DNA of 64,000 bases, taken from UBA6168 sp965222975 (GTDB lineage Bacteria > Bacteroidota > Bacteroidia > Chitinophagales > Saprospiraceae). Location: contig CBDCVJ010000064.1 of NCBI GenBank assembly GCA_965222975.1, positions 62,001-126,000 on the forward strand. The letters are read 5' to 3'. Positions within the stretch are counted from its first letter, which is position 1; every line of letters begins with the position of its first letter. The position numbers were made by a program, and so were the translations under genes. The notes under the pieces are model-generated. The model saw only the letters and a program-made list of their open reading frames with translations. It was not told the DNA's origin and did no database searches. Shown here in pieces: positions 17,330 through 26,865 of the stretch.

Positions 17330-19630
17330 ATGGATAATAAATCACTGAAAGAAGAAGCCCTGCTTTATCATGCTAAAGGACGACCCGGTAAAATAGAAGT
17401 CATACCGACGAAGGAAACTGCCAACCAAAGAGATTTATCATTGGCTTATTCCCCAGGAGTTGCCGACCCTTGTTTAGCTATATCTCAAGATGTCAATGAT
17501 GTTTATAAATATACGGCTAAAGGAAATCTGGTAGCGGTCATTAGCAACGGCACAGCTGTTTTGGGTTTGGGTGATATTGGCCCAGAGGCTGGCAAACCAG
17601 TAATGGAAGGCAAAGGGTTGCTGTTTAAAATATATGCTGATATAGATTGTTTCGACCTCGAACTCGACTCCACAAATGTTGAAGAGTTCGTGAGAACGGT
17701 TAAAATTTTGGAACCAACGTTTGGCGGTATCAACTTGGAAGACATTTCAGCTCCAGAATGTTTTGAAATAGAAGAGCGGTTGAAAGAAGTACTGAATATC
17801 CCCGTGATGCATGATGATCAGCATGGTACGGCCATCATCAGTGGGGCAGCTTTGCTGAACGCTTTAGAATTGGTGGGGAAAGATATTTCAACTGCAAAAA
17901 TCGTAGTGAGTGGTGCAGGTGCGTCGGCTATTTCATGTACGAGAATCTATGTTTCCCTTGGTGCTGACAAGAAAAACATTTTCATGTATGACAGCAAAGG
18001 GTTGTTGCATCCTGAAAGAGATAATTTAGATGGGAAAAAAGCGGAATTCATTAATGGCTCGGTGACGGCAGATACTTCATTGGAAAAAATATTGGAAGAC
18101 ACTGATGTTTTCATTGGCCTGTCCCGTGGGAATATTTTGAAAAAGAAAATGGTTAAAAAGATGGCAGACAACTGTATCATTTTTGCCATGGCAAATCCAA
18201 ATCCAGAAATAAGTTATGAAGATGCCAAATCAGCAAGACCTGATAGTATCATGGCCACAGGCCGATCAGACTACCCCAATCAGGTCAATAACGTTTTGGG
18301 GTTTCCTTATATCTTTCGCGGAGCTTTGGATGTTCGGGCATCTGAAATCAATGAAGCTATGAAATTGGCTGCAGTTCGTGCTTTGGCGGATTTGGCAAAA
18401 CAGCCTGTTCCCGATATTGTAAATATAGCTTATGGAAATGCCAACCTTATTTTCGGAACTGATTACATAATACCAAAACCAGTTGATCCAAGGCTTATCA
18501 CCACCGTTGCACCTGCTGTTGCCAAAGCCGCTATGGACTCAGGCGTTGCGAAGAAACCGATCAAAAACTGGGAGGCATATAAAGATGAGTTATCAAAAAG
18601 GTTGGGTCATTACAATTCGATTTCAAAAATAATCGAGACCAAAGCCAAGCAGGATGTAAAACGGGTAGTATTTGTAGATGCTGAACATGTCTCGGTACTC
18701 AAGGCTTGTCAAATTGTAATTCAAGATAAAATAGCCAAACCGATTTTGTTGGGCAACAAAGAAAAAATACTTGCCATCATGGAGGAATATGGCATTCAAC
18801 TAACCAAAGTGAAAATCATTGACCCATTGGTGCCAAAATCGGAGAAGGAAGAGCTTATCCTGAAAGATTACAGCCAGCTATTTTATGAAAAAAGAAAAAG
18901 GAAAGGTTACTCTTTGGTGGAGTCTGTTGACATTATTAAAGGACGGAGTTATTATGGAGCCATGATGGTGGAGCAAGGCGATGCAGATGCTATGATTGGC
19001 GGCTTGACCAAAAAATACCCATACACATTGAAACCCGCACTACAGATTATTGGCCCCAGAAAGGGCGTCAAAAAAGTGGCCAGTATGCATATCGTGATGA
19101 GCAAGAACGGGCCTTTGTTTTTAGCTGACACCTCGATCAACCACCATCTGACTTCTGAGGACATAGCTGAAATAACAGAATTGGTAGCAGAGGAAGTGAT
19201 GTCGTTGGATATTGTTCCAAAAATTGCGCTGCTGACCTATTCCAATTTCGGTTCGGTTGCTCACGGCGAGTCAGCAGAATTGATGCGGGACGCTACAGCT
19301 ATTTTACATGAAAAACACCCCGATTGGATTGTTGATGGGGAAATGCAGGCGCACATGGCACTTAACCCAGAGATCATGGAGCAGTTTTATCCTTTTTCAA
19401 AATTGGCTGGGCACCGGGCGAATGTTCTGATTTTCCCTAATTTATCATCGGCCAATATATCCTACAATTTATTAAGTCACGCTGGTGGCATGGATGTGAT
19501 AGGGCCTATTTTGTTGGGTTTGAACAAACCTGTTCATGTGCTTCAATTAGGCGCAAGTATTCGGCAGATAGTAGATATGGTTGGAATTGCAGCTGTGCAT
19601 GCTCAGAATGGGAAGAAGAATAGGAAATAG
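17330..19630 (+). CDS. maeB: NADP-dependent malic enzyme (MaeB type, with phosphotransacetylase-like domain)
   Basis: A 766-residue two-domain malic enzyme that oxidatively decarboxylates malate to pyruvate with NADP+. Residues 1-420 hold the malic enzyme part: SLAYSPGVADPCL, the NFGGINLEDISAPECF-like block (TFGGINLED), MHDDQHGTA and the cofactor loop VSGAGASAIS. Residues 430-766 form a phosphate acetyl/butyryltransferase-like domain that is usually regulatory (acetyl-CoA sensing) and not catalytic. The length is typical of MaeB. The gene stands alone between a divergent molybdenum hydroxylase and a strong terminator. Confidence 0.93.
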   Translation: MDNKSLKEEALLYHAKGRPGKIEVIPTKETANQRDLSLAYSPGVADPCLAISQDVNDVYKYTAKGNLVAVISNGTAVLGLGDIGPEAGKPVMEGKGLLFKIYADIDCFDLELDSTNVEEFVRTVKILEPTFGGINLEDISAPECFEIEERLKEVLNIPVMHDDQHGTAIISGAALLNALELVGKDISTAKIVVSGAGASAISCTRIYVSLGADKKNIFMYDSKGLLHPERDNLDGKKAEFINGSVTADTSLEKILEDTDVFIGLSRGNILKKKMVKKMADNCIIFAMANPNPEISYEDAKSARPDSIMATGRSDYPNQVNNVLGFPYIFRGALDVRASEINEAMKLAAVRALADLAKQPVPDIVNIAYGNANLIFGTDYIIPKPVDPRLITTVAPAVAKAAMDSGVAKKPIKNWEAYKDELSKRLGHYNSISKIIETKAKQDVKRVVFVDAEHVSVLKACQIVIQDKIAKPILLGNKEKILAIMEEYGIQLTKVKIIDPLVPKSEKEELILKDYSQLFYEKRKRKGYSLVESVDIIKGRSYYGAMMVEQGDADAMIGGLTKKYPYTLKPALQIIGPRKGVKKVASMHIVMSKNGPLFLADTSINHHLTSEDIAEITELVAEEVMSLDIVPKIALLTYSNFGSVAHGESAELMRDATAILHEKHPDWIVDGEMQAHMALNPEIMEQFYPFSKLAGHRANVLIFPNLSSANISYNLLSHAGGMDVIGPILLGLNKPVHVLQLGASIRQIVDMVGIAAVHAQNGKKNRK

Positions 19631-19643
19631 AGAATACACGAAA

Positions 19644-19679
19644 AAAGCCGTTGATAATCATTTGATTATCAACGGCTTT
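19644..19679. terminator. Perfect 17-bp terminator hairpin
   Basis: AAAGCCGTTGATAATCA (19644-19660) pairs fully with 19663-19679 around a TT loop. It serves maeB on the + strand and probably the tRNA-Glu transcript on the - strand. Confidence 0.85.
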
Positions 19680-19690
19680 GTAAATTTGTT

Positions 19691-19765
19691 TGGTAGCCCG
19701 TACGGGAATTGAACCCGTGTTTCCGCCGTGAAAGGGCGGCGTCCTAACCCCTAGACGAACGGGCC
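19691..19765 (-). tRNA. tRNA-Glu (anticodon TTC)
   Basis: Read on the - strand this is a full cloverleaf. The acceptor GGCCCGT pairs with ACGGGCT (first pair G-U), and the A discriminator is followed by encoded CCA. The anticodon stem CCGCC/GGCGG encloses the loop CTTTCAC, which gives TTC, and the T arm carries GGTTCGAAT. The length is 75 nt with CCA. Confidence 0.95.
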
Positions 19766-19915
19766 AAACTTGTAGATAAAAAAGCGATCCTTTTCTTCAA
19801 AAGGATACCCTGCGTTAAAAACGGCTGCAAATATAGCGGCTCATTTTATATTTCCAACCCAGAGCCAAAAATTTTTTTCAAACAAAAAGAATTACGGAAA
19901 CACCCTTCCGTTTTT

Positions 19916-19923
19916 TACTTTTG
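19916..19923 (+). promoter_or_regulatory. TAnnTTTG -7 box upstream of gapA
   Basis: TACTTTTG matches the Bacteroidota sigma-A -7 consensus, giving a leader of about 195 bases before gapA. Just upstream, ACGGAA/TTCCGT followed by T's forms a short hairpin. No clear -33 element is visible. Confidence 0.45.
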
Positions 19924-20126
19924 CGCCGCCTAAAAAGCCATACTCGACTTTCCTGCAAAGAGTGCGTAATAACGCATAGTTTGAAACCACAACTTTTCAT
20001 TATCAACCAATAAGGAACTATCAAAAAGCAAACTGGACATTGTAAAAAGCTTTTAAGTGGGAAATCAGTTCCCAAAATACACTATTGCCTGTTTTCTTTT
20101 TTCCTTGTTCCAAATCAATTATTACT

Positions 20127-21128
20127 ATGCCACCATTAAGAATTGCAATCAATGGCTTTGGACGGATAGGCCGTTTGACTATGAGAAATCTTTTGAAAAA
20201 TAAAGGAGTCAAAGTTGTAGCCATCAATGATTTGACCGACAACCAGACTTTAGCCCACCTTTTCAAATATGACACCATGCACGGCGTCTTTGAAGGAGCC
20301 GTACGTGCTGATGATAACAACCTGTTTATAAAGGGGCAACGAATTAAATGCTCGGCTGTCCGAAATCCAGCTGAATTGCCGTGGAAAAAGATGAACGTGG
20401 ATGTCGTACTGGAGTGTACAGGTGTTTTCCTCACTCAAGAAAAAGCGAAGTTGCACCTTGAGGCTGGTGCAAGAAAAGTAGTTCTTTCTGCACCGCCTAA
20501 AGGAGGGAATATTCCTACTTTCGTAATCGGTGCTAACCACAAGAAAATCAGAAAAGCAGACAATATCGTCTCAAATGCTTCTTGTACTACAAATTGCTTG
20601 ACGCCGCTCATCATGATTTTGGATAAACACTTTGGGGTTTCCCAATTTGTTATGACCACAATCCATGCATATACTTCAGATCAACGTATTCAGGACGCAC
20701 CACATAAGGACTTGCGACGGGCACGTGCCGCTGCTCAGAACATCATCCCTACTTCTACTGGAGCTGCCAATGCTGTCACTTTGGTCGTTCCGCATTTGAA
20801 AGGAAAATTTGCAGCTCAGGCTGTACGTGTCCCTACTGCAACAGGATCGTTAACCGACCTTACTTGTGTATTGAAGAAAAGGGCTTCTGAAGAAGAAATC
20901 AACGCTGCATTTGCAGCAGAAGCCAGCAAGGCTTGGAAGGGCATTGTTGAATATACAGAAGACCCAATAGTGTCAAGCGACATTGTTAGAAACCCACATT
21001 CTTGTATCTTTGATTCCAAGCTGACCCAATCCAATGGCAAACTTTGTAGGGTAGTCGGTTGGTACGACAACGAAGCAGGTTATTCCGCCCGTTTGGCCGA
21101 TCTGGCTGAAATGGTCGGTAAGAAATAA
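20127..21128 (+). CDS. gapA: Type I glyceraldehyde-3-phosphate dehydrogenase
   Basis: A 333-residue GAPDH that converts glyceraldehyde 3-phosphate, phosphate and NAD+ to 1,3-bisphosphoglycerate. INGFGRIGR is the cofactor loop, INDL with Asp35 points to NAD preference, and ASCTTNC carries the catalytic Cys153. The motifs HAYTSDQRIQDAPHKDLRRARAA (shortened here: AYTSDQ...RRARAA) and WYDNEAGYS complete the family pattern. I choose ATG 20127; the longer frame from 20085 adds 14 unrelated residues. The gene is followed by a hairpin and pgk, forming the usual lower-glycolysis pair. Confidence 0.95.
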   Translation: MPPLRIAINGFGRIGRLTMRNLLKNKGVKVVAINDLTDNQTLAHLFKYDTMHGVFEGAVRADDNNLFIKGQRIKCSAVRNPAELPWKKMNVDVVLECTGVFLTQEKAKLHLEAGARKVVLSAPPKGGNIPTFVIGANHKKIRKADNIVSNASCTTNCLTPLIMILDKHFGVSQFVMTTIHAYTSDQRIQDAPHKDLRRARAAAQNIIPTSTGAANAVTLVVPHLKGKFAAQAVRVPTATGSLTDLTCVLKKRASEEEINAAFAAEASKAWKGIVEYTEDPIVSSDIVRNPHSCIFDSKLTQSNGKLCRVVGWYDNEAGYSARLADLAEMVGKK

Positions 21129-21151
21129 AAATTCGAACTAGTATGAAAGAG

Positions 21152-21190
21152 AGACACTGCCCGGCCTACATGCCGTGGGAGTGTCTTTTT
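21152..21190 (+). terminator. Terminator or attenuator between gapA and pgk
   Basis: AGACACT (21152-21158) pairs with AGTGTCT (21180-21186), with further CCC/GGG and GGC/GCC pairing inside and a TTTTT run after it. It lies 85 bases before the pgk start, so pgk may depend on partial read-through or its own promoter. Confidence 0.6.
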
Positions 21191-21274
21191 AGTTTTGAAT
21201 TCAGAGTTTTGGGGTTGTTGAGTACTTATCGCACTCCTCAAAGCCCGCCACTATTTCACTCAACACTTATTTGC

Positions 21275-22477
21275 ATGAATATCAATTTTAAAAATAAAAA
21301 AGCCCTCGTTCGGGTGGATTTCAATGTGCCGCTCGATAAAAATTTTAATATTACTGATGATACCCGCATAGTGATGGCATTGCCAACGATTAAACATATT
21401 TTGGGAAATGGAGGGGCCGTCATCTTGATGTCCCACCTTGGCAGGCCCCTTAAAAAGCTAAAGGGTGATGGATCGGTAGATGTTGGTGCATTTACGCTGC
21501 GGCATCTCGTTCCTCATTTATCAAAATTATTAGGAAAAGAAGTCAAGTTTTGCCCAGAAACTGTTGGTGCTACAGCGTCCGAAATGTCATCGGTACTCCA
21601 ACCCGGTGAGGTTTTATTGTTGGAAAACACCCGGTTTCAAAAGGAGGAGGAGAAAGGAGATGAGGCTTTTTCAGAAAAATTGGCAGCGCTTGGCGATGTT
21701 TATGTAAACGATGCATTTGGTACTGCCCACAGGGCACATGCTTCCACAGCAATTGTAGCCAAAAATTTTTCTCCCGAAGACCGCACGTTTGGTTTTTTGA
21801 TGAAAAATGAGGTCGAGAATGCAAATAAAGTATTGGGCAACCCTGAGCGACCATTCACAGCTATCACCGGAGGTGCAAAAGTATCTGATAAAATACTGCT
21901 CCTCGAACGTTTCCTCGAATTGGTTGATCACATAATAATTGGCGGGGGGATGGCTTATACTTTTGTCAAGGCACAGGGAGGCCGTATCGGCAATTCCCTA
22001 TTTGAGGAAGACCGACTTGAACTCGCCAAAGAATTGCTGGAAAAAGCGAAAGCAAAAGGAGTCCAAATCCACTTGCCAATGGACAGTGTATGCGCTGATG
22101 CGTTCAGCAACGATGCCAACAGAAAAAATACCTACAGCTTCGAAGTACCAGACGGTTATATGGGCTTGGATATTGGAGAAGAAGCAAGAAGCGCATTTTC
22201 AAAAGTCATTATGGAATCGAAAACCATAATTTGGAACGGCCCGATGGGGGTTTTTGAAATGCCAAATTTTGCTGAAGGCACAAAAACAATCGCCAAGGCA
22301 GTTGCTGATGCGACGAAGAATGGCGCTTTCTCCTTGGTTGGTGGCGGAGACAGCGTGGCAGCAGTGAATCAAATGGGCCTGTCAGGGGAAGTGAGTTTTG
22401 TTTCGACTGGAGGTGGCGCAATGTTGGAAATGCTGGAAGGGAAAGAATTGCCTGGGATTAAGGCGATTACTGGTTGA
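21275..22477 (+). CDS. pgk: Phosphoglycerate kinase
   Basis: A 400-residue kinase that transfers phosphate from 1,3-bisphosphoglycerate to ADP. Motifs include RVDFNVPLD near the start, ILMSHLGRP, LLENTRF, YVNDAFGTAHRAHAST, ITGGAKVSDK and the C-terminal nucleotide-binding GGGDSVAAV and STGGGAMLEMLEG. The length is normal. ATG 21275 is chosen because the 44 codons upstream in the same frame include the terminator hairpin. It lies in the same direction as gapA. Confidence 0.95.
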   Translation: MNINFKNKKALVRVDFNVPLDKNFNITDDTRIVMALPTIKHILGNGGAVILMSHLGRPLKKLKGDGSVDVGAFTLRHLVPHLSKLLGKEVKFCPETVGATASEMSSVLQPGEVLLLENTRFQKEEEKGDEAFSEKLAALGDVYVNDAFGTAHRAHASTAIVAKNFSPEDRTFGFLMKNEVENANKVLGNPERPFTAITGGAKVSDKILLLERFLELVDHIIIGGGMAYTFVKAQGGRIGNSLFEEDRLELAKELLEKAKAKGVQIHLPMDSVCADAFSNDANRKNTYSFEVPDGYMGLDIGEEARSAFSKVIMESKTIIWNGPMGVFEMPNFAEGTKTIAKAVADATKNGAFSLVGGGDSVAAVNQMGLSGEVSFVSTGGGAMLEMLEGKELPGIKAITG

Positions 22478-22522
22478 AATGGCATTATTGAATGTTTAGG
22501 AGGTCCTTGATCTAAAGGTCAA

Positions 22523-25500
22523 TCATTCTTCTTTTTTGTTTTTTTTTATGGTAAACCAAATTGTGCCAAAAGCAATAATTCCTATTAAGACAAACACCCA
22601 CCAAGGCCACCCACTCGTGATTGGGTCCATGTTCCCTACTGGAACAAAGGCTGCCCAAAAAAGAGGGTGTGTCCTGTTGTTGCCTTGATTTGACTGGATA
22701 TAGTCCAATTTAGCGGTTCGAAGGGCAATGTCTTTTGGTTTTCCTTCTTTTAAATATCTATAGAAATTCACCATTATATTGGCAGATGCGTTGTCGTCAA
22801 TGCTCCAAAGCGTAGTAACGATACTGGCTGCACCTGCATAAGAGAATCCCCTTGCTAAACTCACAATTCCTTCTCCCCGTTGTAGTTCCCCAATACCAGT
22901 TTCGCAGGCACTTAGCACAACGAGTGATGCAGGTATTTCCATCTCATAAAGGTTTTTTACAAACAGTAATTCGTTCTCCGTGCTGTCAGCGGTTTGGTAA
23001 AATGCTAGGTAGGAATATTCCCCATGCCGGTCGTTGGATTTGCCGTGTGTGGCCAAGTGAAGGATTCCTGCACGGGAGGCGTTCTCGGTAAAATTTTCTT
23101 CTGTTGCTGAATTGGCGAGAAAAATCTCGCCTCCCATCATTTCATGGATTTCCAAAGCCTCTTGGATGTTGAATCGCAATTGAGCAAGTACTGCCCGCCA
23201 AGGGTCATCACTTCTGCTCACGGCTAAAGTATCGCCAAAATAAATGGGTGCAAAAGCCATAAATGGTGTTTTCAGATGATGCCCCTTTTTCATTTCGTCC
23301 AAAAGGGTAGCAGAATAGCTGTAACTGATGCTGTACTTTTTTATTAAATATTCAAACGAATCAAAATCATTGTATGCCTCAGTTGGCTGTGACAGAAGGG
23401 CATCAAAGGGAAGATAGCCAAGCGTTCCACCAGGAACGATTACTAAAGCTGAAGTCTTGATCTTTTCAGCCAAAGGCTCGAAAATTAATTGATAGAGCTC
23501 ATAACCGATATTGGCCAATTTTTGATTTAGGTAGGCGGAATTGGAATCAGCGGGGTTGAAGCGATAGATACTGTTCCTAAATTCTTCCACCCATATTTCG
23601 AGCGGGAAATCTTTATTTATATGAACGAGTTCGAATTGGTTTCGTGAGATGATAAATGCAAAGAGATTTGTTTCGCCCACAAAATAGGCGACCATCGATT
23701 GATCGGGCCTGAGCAGGTGCTTCTGAATTCTTTCTATCGAAACAATTTTGGGTTCATATTGAAGTTTAAAATAATTTTCATGGTGTTTTTTAAAATGGGC
23801 GATCAATTCATGTTGGAGCGCATGAACTTGAAAAATCTTTTCATTAATTTCCTGAATGGTTTTGTGGTTGCCTGTTCCATTCTTGAGTTCTTCTTCAAAC
23901 CGCAATTTTTCTAAAAAGGAAAGGTCGGTTTTATACTGCTGTTCAAGTTTTATCAGGCTGTCAGGAATGCCAGCAAAGCGCTCTGCCTCCACAGCCTTGA
24001 TCGCCTCCATTAACAAGATGGCATTGCTCTGCTCCGCTACTTGGAAAGCTTCCTTCAGATATTGCACGTCGCCCGATTGTTTATTTAATTCGTTTTTGAT
24101 CAAAATTGCATTTTCATAAATCAGGTAAAAATTATCCTGCAATGCCAATCTCGAACCCGGCTGTTCGAGTGAGGTTTTAATAAAATTGATCAATGAAATG
24201 GCCAAGCTGAAAATTCGGTCTGCTTCATTTAGGTAATTGGGGTGCTTGTTTTCAAGATATTGATCATACAGTAAGGAACCGTTTGCCTGAAATATTTTAA
24301 GCAAGACAATTGGAGAATAAACCCTCTCAAATGACTGGTCCTCTGATATATCGAAATTTATAGCCCGATAGGCTTTTTCTAGATAACCTAAAAAGCGCTT
24401 TTCGTCCTTAGGGCAAGATGTAGCCAACAGGGCAAATGACTCGGCTACATCTGCGTGCTTATTACCGTACACCTTCAACCGAATGTCATTTGCCTTTTCA
24501 AAATATTCGTGTGCTTTATCAAACTCTTCCTCTAACAGGTGAACTTTGCCTATTCTGGCATATGAATTTGCCACATCTGGATCGTTCAACTCCAATTTTG
24601 AACCATTTATTTTTAAGGCCAGGTTGTACTGCGACAAGGCCTCTGGTAAGTTGCCTATTTTTTCATAATAACTACCTAACCCATTTCTGACATCTGCCAT
24701 TTCACTGGGGGCTATATTAGGAACCTTTTGAAAAATTGATAAACTTGTCGAGAGTTCCCTGAAGGCGTTGTCAAAATCAAGTTTTTCCAAGTAGCAATTA
24801 CCAAGGTAGAGGTGGGTCTTTGCTACCCTTGGGTTCTTTTTGCCCAAATTTGACTCCCTTATCGTCAGGGCTTTGCTAAAGTAAGCGAGTGCTTTGTCCC
24901 AATCTCCCTTATCTTGAAGAAGCAGACCAATGTTAGCATAGATATTGGCTGTTTCAGGATGGTTTCCCCCGCCGTATTTTTCGTACAACGCCAAACTTTT
25001 CTCCAAATAGTCAAGTGCCTTTCGATGATTGCCCATACTGTTATAGACAGCACCTTTATTGTTGTACATGCCCGCAAAATTATCATGGCCAACAGGGTAC
25101 AAACTATCCAGAATCATTTCTGCCGAATCTAGATGTAAAATGGCGTTCTTGAATTGGTTGAGGCCGTAGTATAGCGTTCCGAGATTGTCAAAATTATCTG
25201 CAGTTTTTTTGTTGTAGAAACCCAAATGTTTAAGGTTGTGGGCAAGAGCTGTTTTATAAGTGGCCATTGCGGCTTCTGCATTGCCAAGTGCTTGTTGAGC
25301 GATTCCGACATTATTATAATAGTCAGAGATTTCATCAGAGTTTGATGTAAGGCTTATATTAAGTGCTTTTTCAAAATATTCATAAGCCTCCTTGTATTGG
25401 TGCTGGCCAAAATAATACCCTCCTAACCCATTGTAGGCTTTTGCTAATTCGGAATGATTTGGGTCCAGTTTTTCATTGGCCAAAACGACAGCTTTGTTTT

Positions 25501-25783
25501 GGTAGAAAAAGCTTTCTTTCAATTTACCCCACCTTCTGTGGAAATATCCTAAAATACGGTAATTGGACACCAAGTCAAGATATGGGGAAGGACTTTGAAA
25601 TTGTTGAAGATTTAAAGCCTTTTTTCTAAAAAGGATAGCGTTTTTATAATCGCCCAAGTTTCCCAGGCTATCAGATGAGGCAATAAACTGCTTTATCAAA
25701 GAGCGGTCACTTTGTTGTCCCATTGTATCATTGGGAAGATAGGTAAAAACAATCAGCAGGAAGGAAATTGGCCAGATTCTCAT
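22523..25783 (-). CDS. TPR-CHAT protein with signal peptide and C-terminal membrane anchor
   Basis: A 1086-residue protein. Residues 1-22 look like a signal peptide (MRIWPISFLLIVFTYLP). About 30-460 hold roughly ten kinesin-light-chain-type TPRs with about 42-residue spacing. A helical linker follows, then a CHAT (caspase-like) peptidase domain at about 720-1040 with the His motif LHLATHG and the Cys motif VLSACETG. A WWVFVLIGIIAFGTIWF helix and lysine-rich tail end the protein. The catalytic dyad looks intact. The predicted topology places TPR and CHAT outside the cytoplasm. The start is ATG 25783; a TTG eight codons upstream also exists. No partner gene is adjacent. Its target is unknown. 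Confidence 0.85.
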   Translation of the reverse strand: MRIWPISFLLIVFTYLPNDTMGQQSDRSLIKQFIASSDSLGNLGDYKNAILFRKKALNLQQFQSPSPYLDLVSNYRILGYFHRRWGKLKESFFYQNKAVVLANEKLDPNHSELAKAYNGLGGYYFGQHQYKEAYEYFEKALNISLTSNSDEISDYYNNVGIAQQALGNAEAAMATYKTALAHNLKHLGFYNKKTADNFDNLGTLYYGLNQFKNAILHLDSAEMILDSLYPVGHDNFAGMYNNKGAVYNSMGNHRKALDYLEKSLALYEKYGGGNHPETANIYANIGLLLQDKGDWDKALAYFSKALTIRESNLGKKNPRVAKTHLYLGNCYLEKLDFDNAFRELSTSLSIFQKVPNIAPSEMADVRNGLGSYYEKIGNLPEALSQYNLALKINGSKLELNDPDVANSYARIGKVHLLEEEFDKAHEYFEKANDIRLKVYGNKHADVAESFALLATSCPKDEKRFLGYLEKAYRAINFDISEDQSFERVYSPIVLLKIFQANGSLLYDQYLENKHPNYLNEADRIFSLAISLINFIKTSLEQPGSRLALQDNFYLIYENAILIKNELNKQSGDVQYLKEAFQVAEQSNAILLMEAIKAVEAERFAGIPDSLIKLEQQYKTDLSFLEKLRFEEELKNGTGNHKTIQEINEKIFQVHALQHELIAHFKKHHENYFKLQYEPKIVSIERIQKHLLRPDQSMVAYFVGETNLFAFIISRNQFELVHINKDFPLEIWVEEFRNSIYRFNPADSNSAYLNQKLANIGYELYQLIFEPLAEKIKTSALVIVPGGTLGYLPFDALLSQPTEAYNDFDSFEYLIKKYSISYSYSATLLDEMKKGHHLKTPFMAFAPIYFGDTLAVSRSDDPWRAVLAQLRFNIQEALEIHEMMGGEIFLANSATEENFTENASRAGILHLATHGKSNDRHGEYSYLAFYQTADSTENELLFVKNLYEMEIPASLVVLSACETGIGELQRGEGIVSLARGFSYAGAASIVTTLWSIDDNASANIMVNFYRYLKEGKPKDIALRTAKLDYIQSNQGNNRTHPLFWAAFVPVGNMDPITSGWPWWVFVLIGIIAFGTIWFTIKKNKKEE

Positions 25784-25995
25784 TAAAGGGCAATGTATTG
25801 AACGCAAATTTTGGGAAAATACCTGTAAATCAATTATTTTAATAGGCTTTTTTATTTACTCAGAGAGTAACAATTGAAGATAATAGGATATTGCATGAGT
25901 GGATCAGAAAAAGGATAAACTTACATTGGTTTATACATGCGCCACTTAATTGGCTTAGATGTTTGCTAATTTGGCGCATTAAATTTGATCGGAGA

Positions 25996-26670
25996 ATGAA
26001 AAAAAATATCCTTATTAACGGTCCAATGAATGATTTTGGAGTCCCTTTGGCTGCATCTTTCCGTGCAAAAGGTTTCTATGTGTATGGGATAGATCAGAAA
26101 GAAGACTACGATGGAATTTGTGATAGGTCATTGAGATTTGATATCCATCAGTTTGTGACCGATGCAGATTATAGGATCCGATTTACACAAATATTTGAGG
26201 AAATAATCCCAAGGCTTGACGCTCTTGTCAACATGGAAGAAATCAACCTAAAGGGGCACCTTAATGAAATTCAACTGGATCATTGGCAACAATCAGTAGA
26301 TGTGAACCTAACTGGCCCCATGCTCCTGAGCAAGTTATTCCTACCAAAACTAGAAAAGTCAAAAGGTGCTATTCTCAACATAGGAAGTGTGACTGCCGAT
26401 TCTAACAAGCATGGCCAATTGGCATTCATGGCTTCAAAAAATGCCTTGAATGGACTTACCAAAGCATTAGCATTTGATCTAAAAGGTCGGGTAATTGTAA
26501 ATGGTATTACAGTAGTTATGGGAAATGAAAAAGAAAATTTTAGCCTAAAGGAATCCAATTCAAGCAGCTATGCAAATGAATTAGCAAAATTGGCAGTGTA
26601 CCTCGTTGTTGAGAACGCTGGGTACGTTCATGGGAAGAATATATTGTTAGATGGAGTATTTCTTCGCTGA
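25996..26670 (+). CDS. Degenerate SDR-fold protein, probably not a classical dehydrogenase
   Basis: A 224-residue protein with a short-chain dehydrogenase fold. The cofactor loop reads NGPMNDFGVPLA in place of TGxxxGxG, the NNAG motif is replaced by VNMEE, Ser131 remains (NIGSVTA), and the catalytic Tyr is Phe144 (AFMASK) while Lys148 remains. The C-terminal LLDG resembles the usual VDGG. Loss of Tyr and of the glycine loop suggests a binding or regulatory role, which is an inference. I choose ATG 25996; the 35 codons upstream look non-coding. It stands alone between the divergent TPR-CHAT gene and the LytTR regulator. Confidence 0.75.
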   Translation: MKKNILINGPMNDFGVPLAASFRAKGFYVYGIDQKEDYDGICDRSLRFDIHQFVTDADYRIRFTQIFEEIIPRLDALVNMEEINLKGHLNEIQLDHWQQSVDVNLTGPMLLSKLFLPKLEKSKGAILNIGSVTADSNKHGQLAFMASKNALNGLTKALAFDLKGRVIVNGITVVMGNEKENFSLKESNSSSYANELAKLAVYLVVENAGYVHGKNILLDGVFLR

Positions 26671-26831
26671 CCCTTAGCCAGAAATAGTTTATGTATTTAT
26701 TGAAAATTATTATATGTATAAACTATTGCATTAAAATTAATTCCAAGGTTTTATTTTGTTAACATGTAAGTACGTGATTTTCAAGAGGAATATATCTGGG
26801 CAAAAAATTTTATATTTTAATATCCACACCA

Positions 26832-26839
26832 TAACTTTG
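26832..26839 (+). promoter_or_regulatory. TAnnTTTG box before the LytTR regulator
   Basis: TAACTTTG matches the -7 consensus 26 bases before ATG 26866, giving a leader of about 20 bases. The -33 region (T-rich) is weak. Confidence 0.45.
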
Positions 26840-26865
26840 CTCCACAACAAACACACCCATTCTTT

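Noticed and set aside
21143..21274. Longer pgk frame starting at 21143
   Set aside because: It spans a terminator-like hairpin and adds 44 residues not seen in phosphoglycerate kinases.
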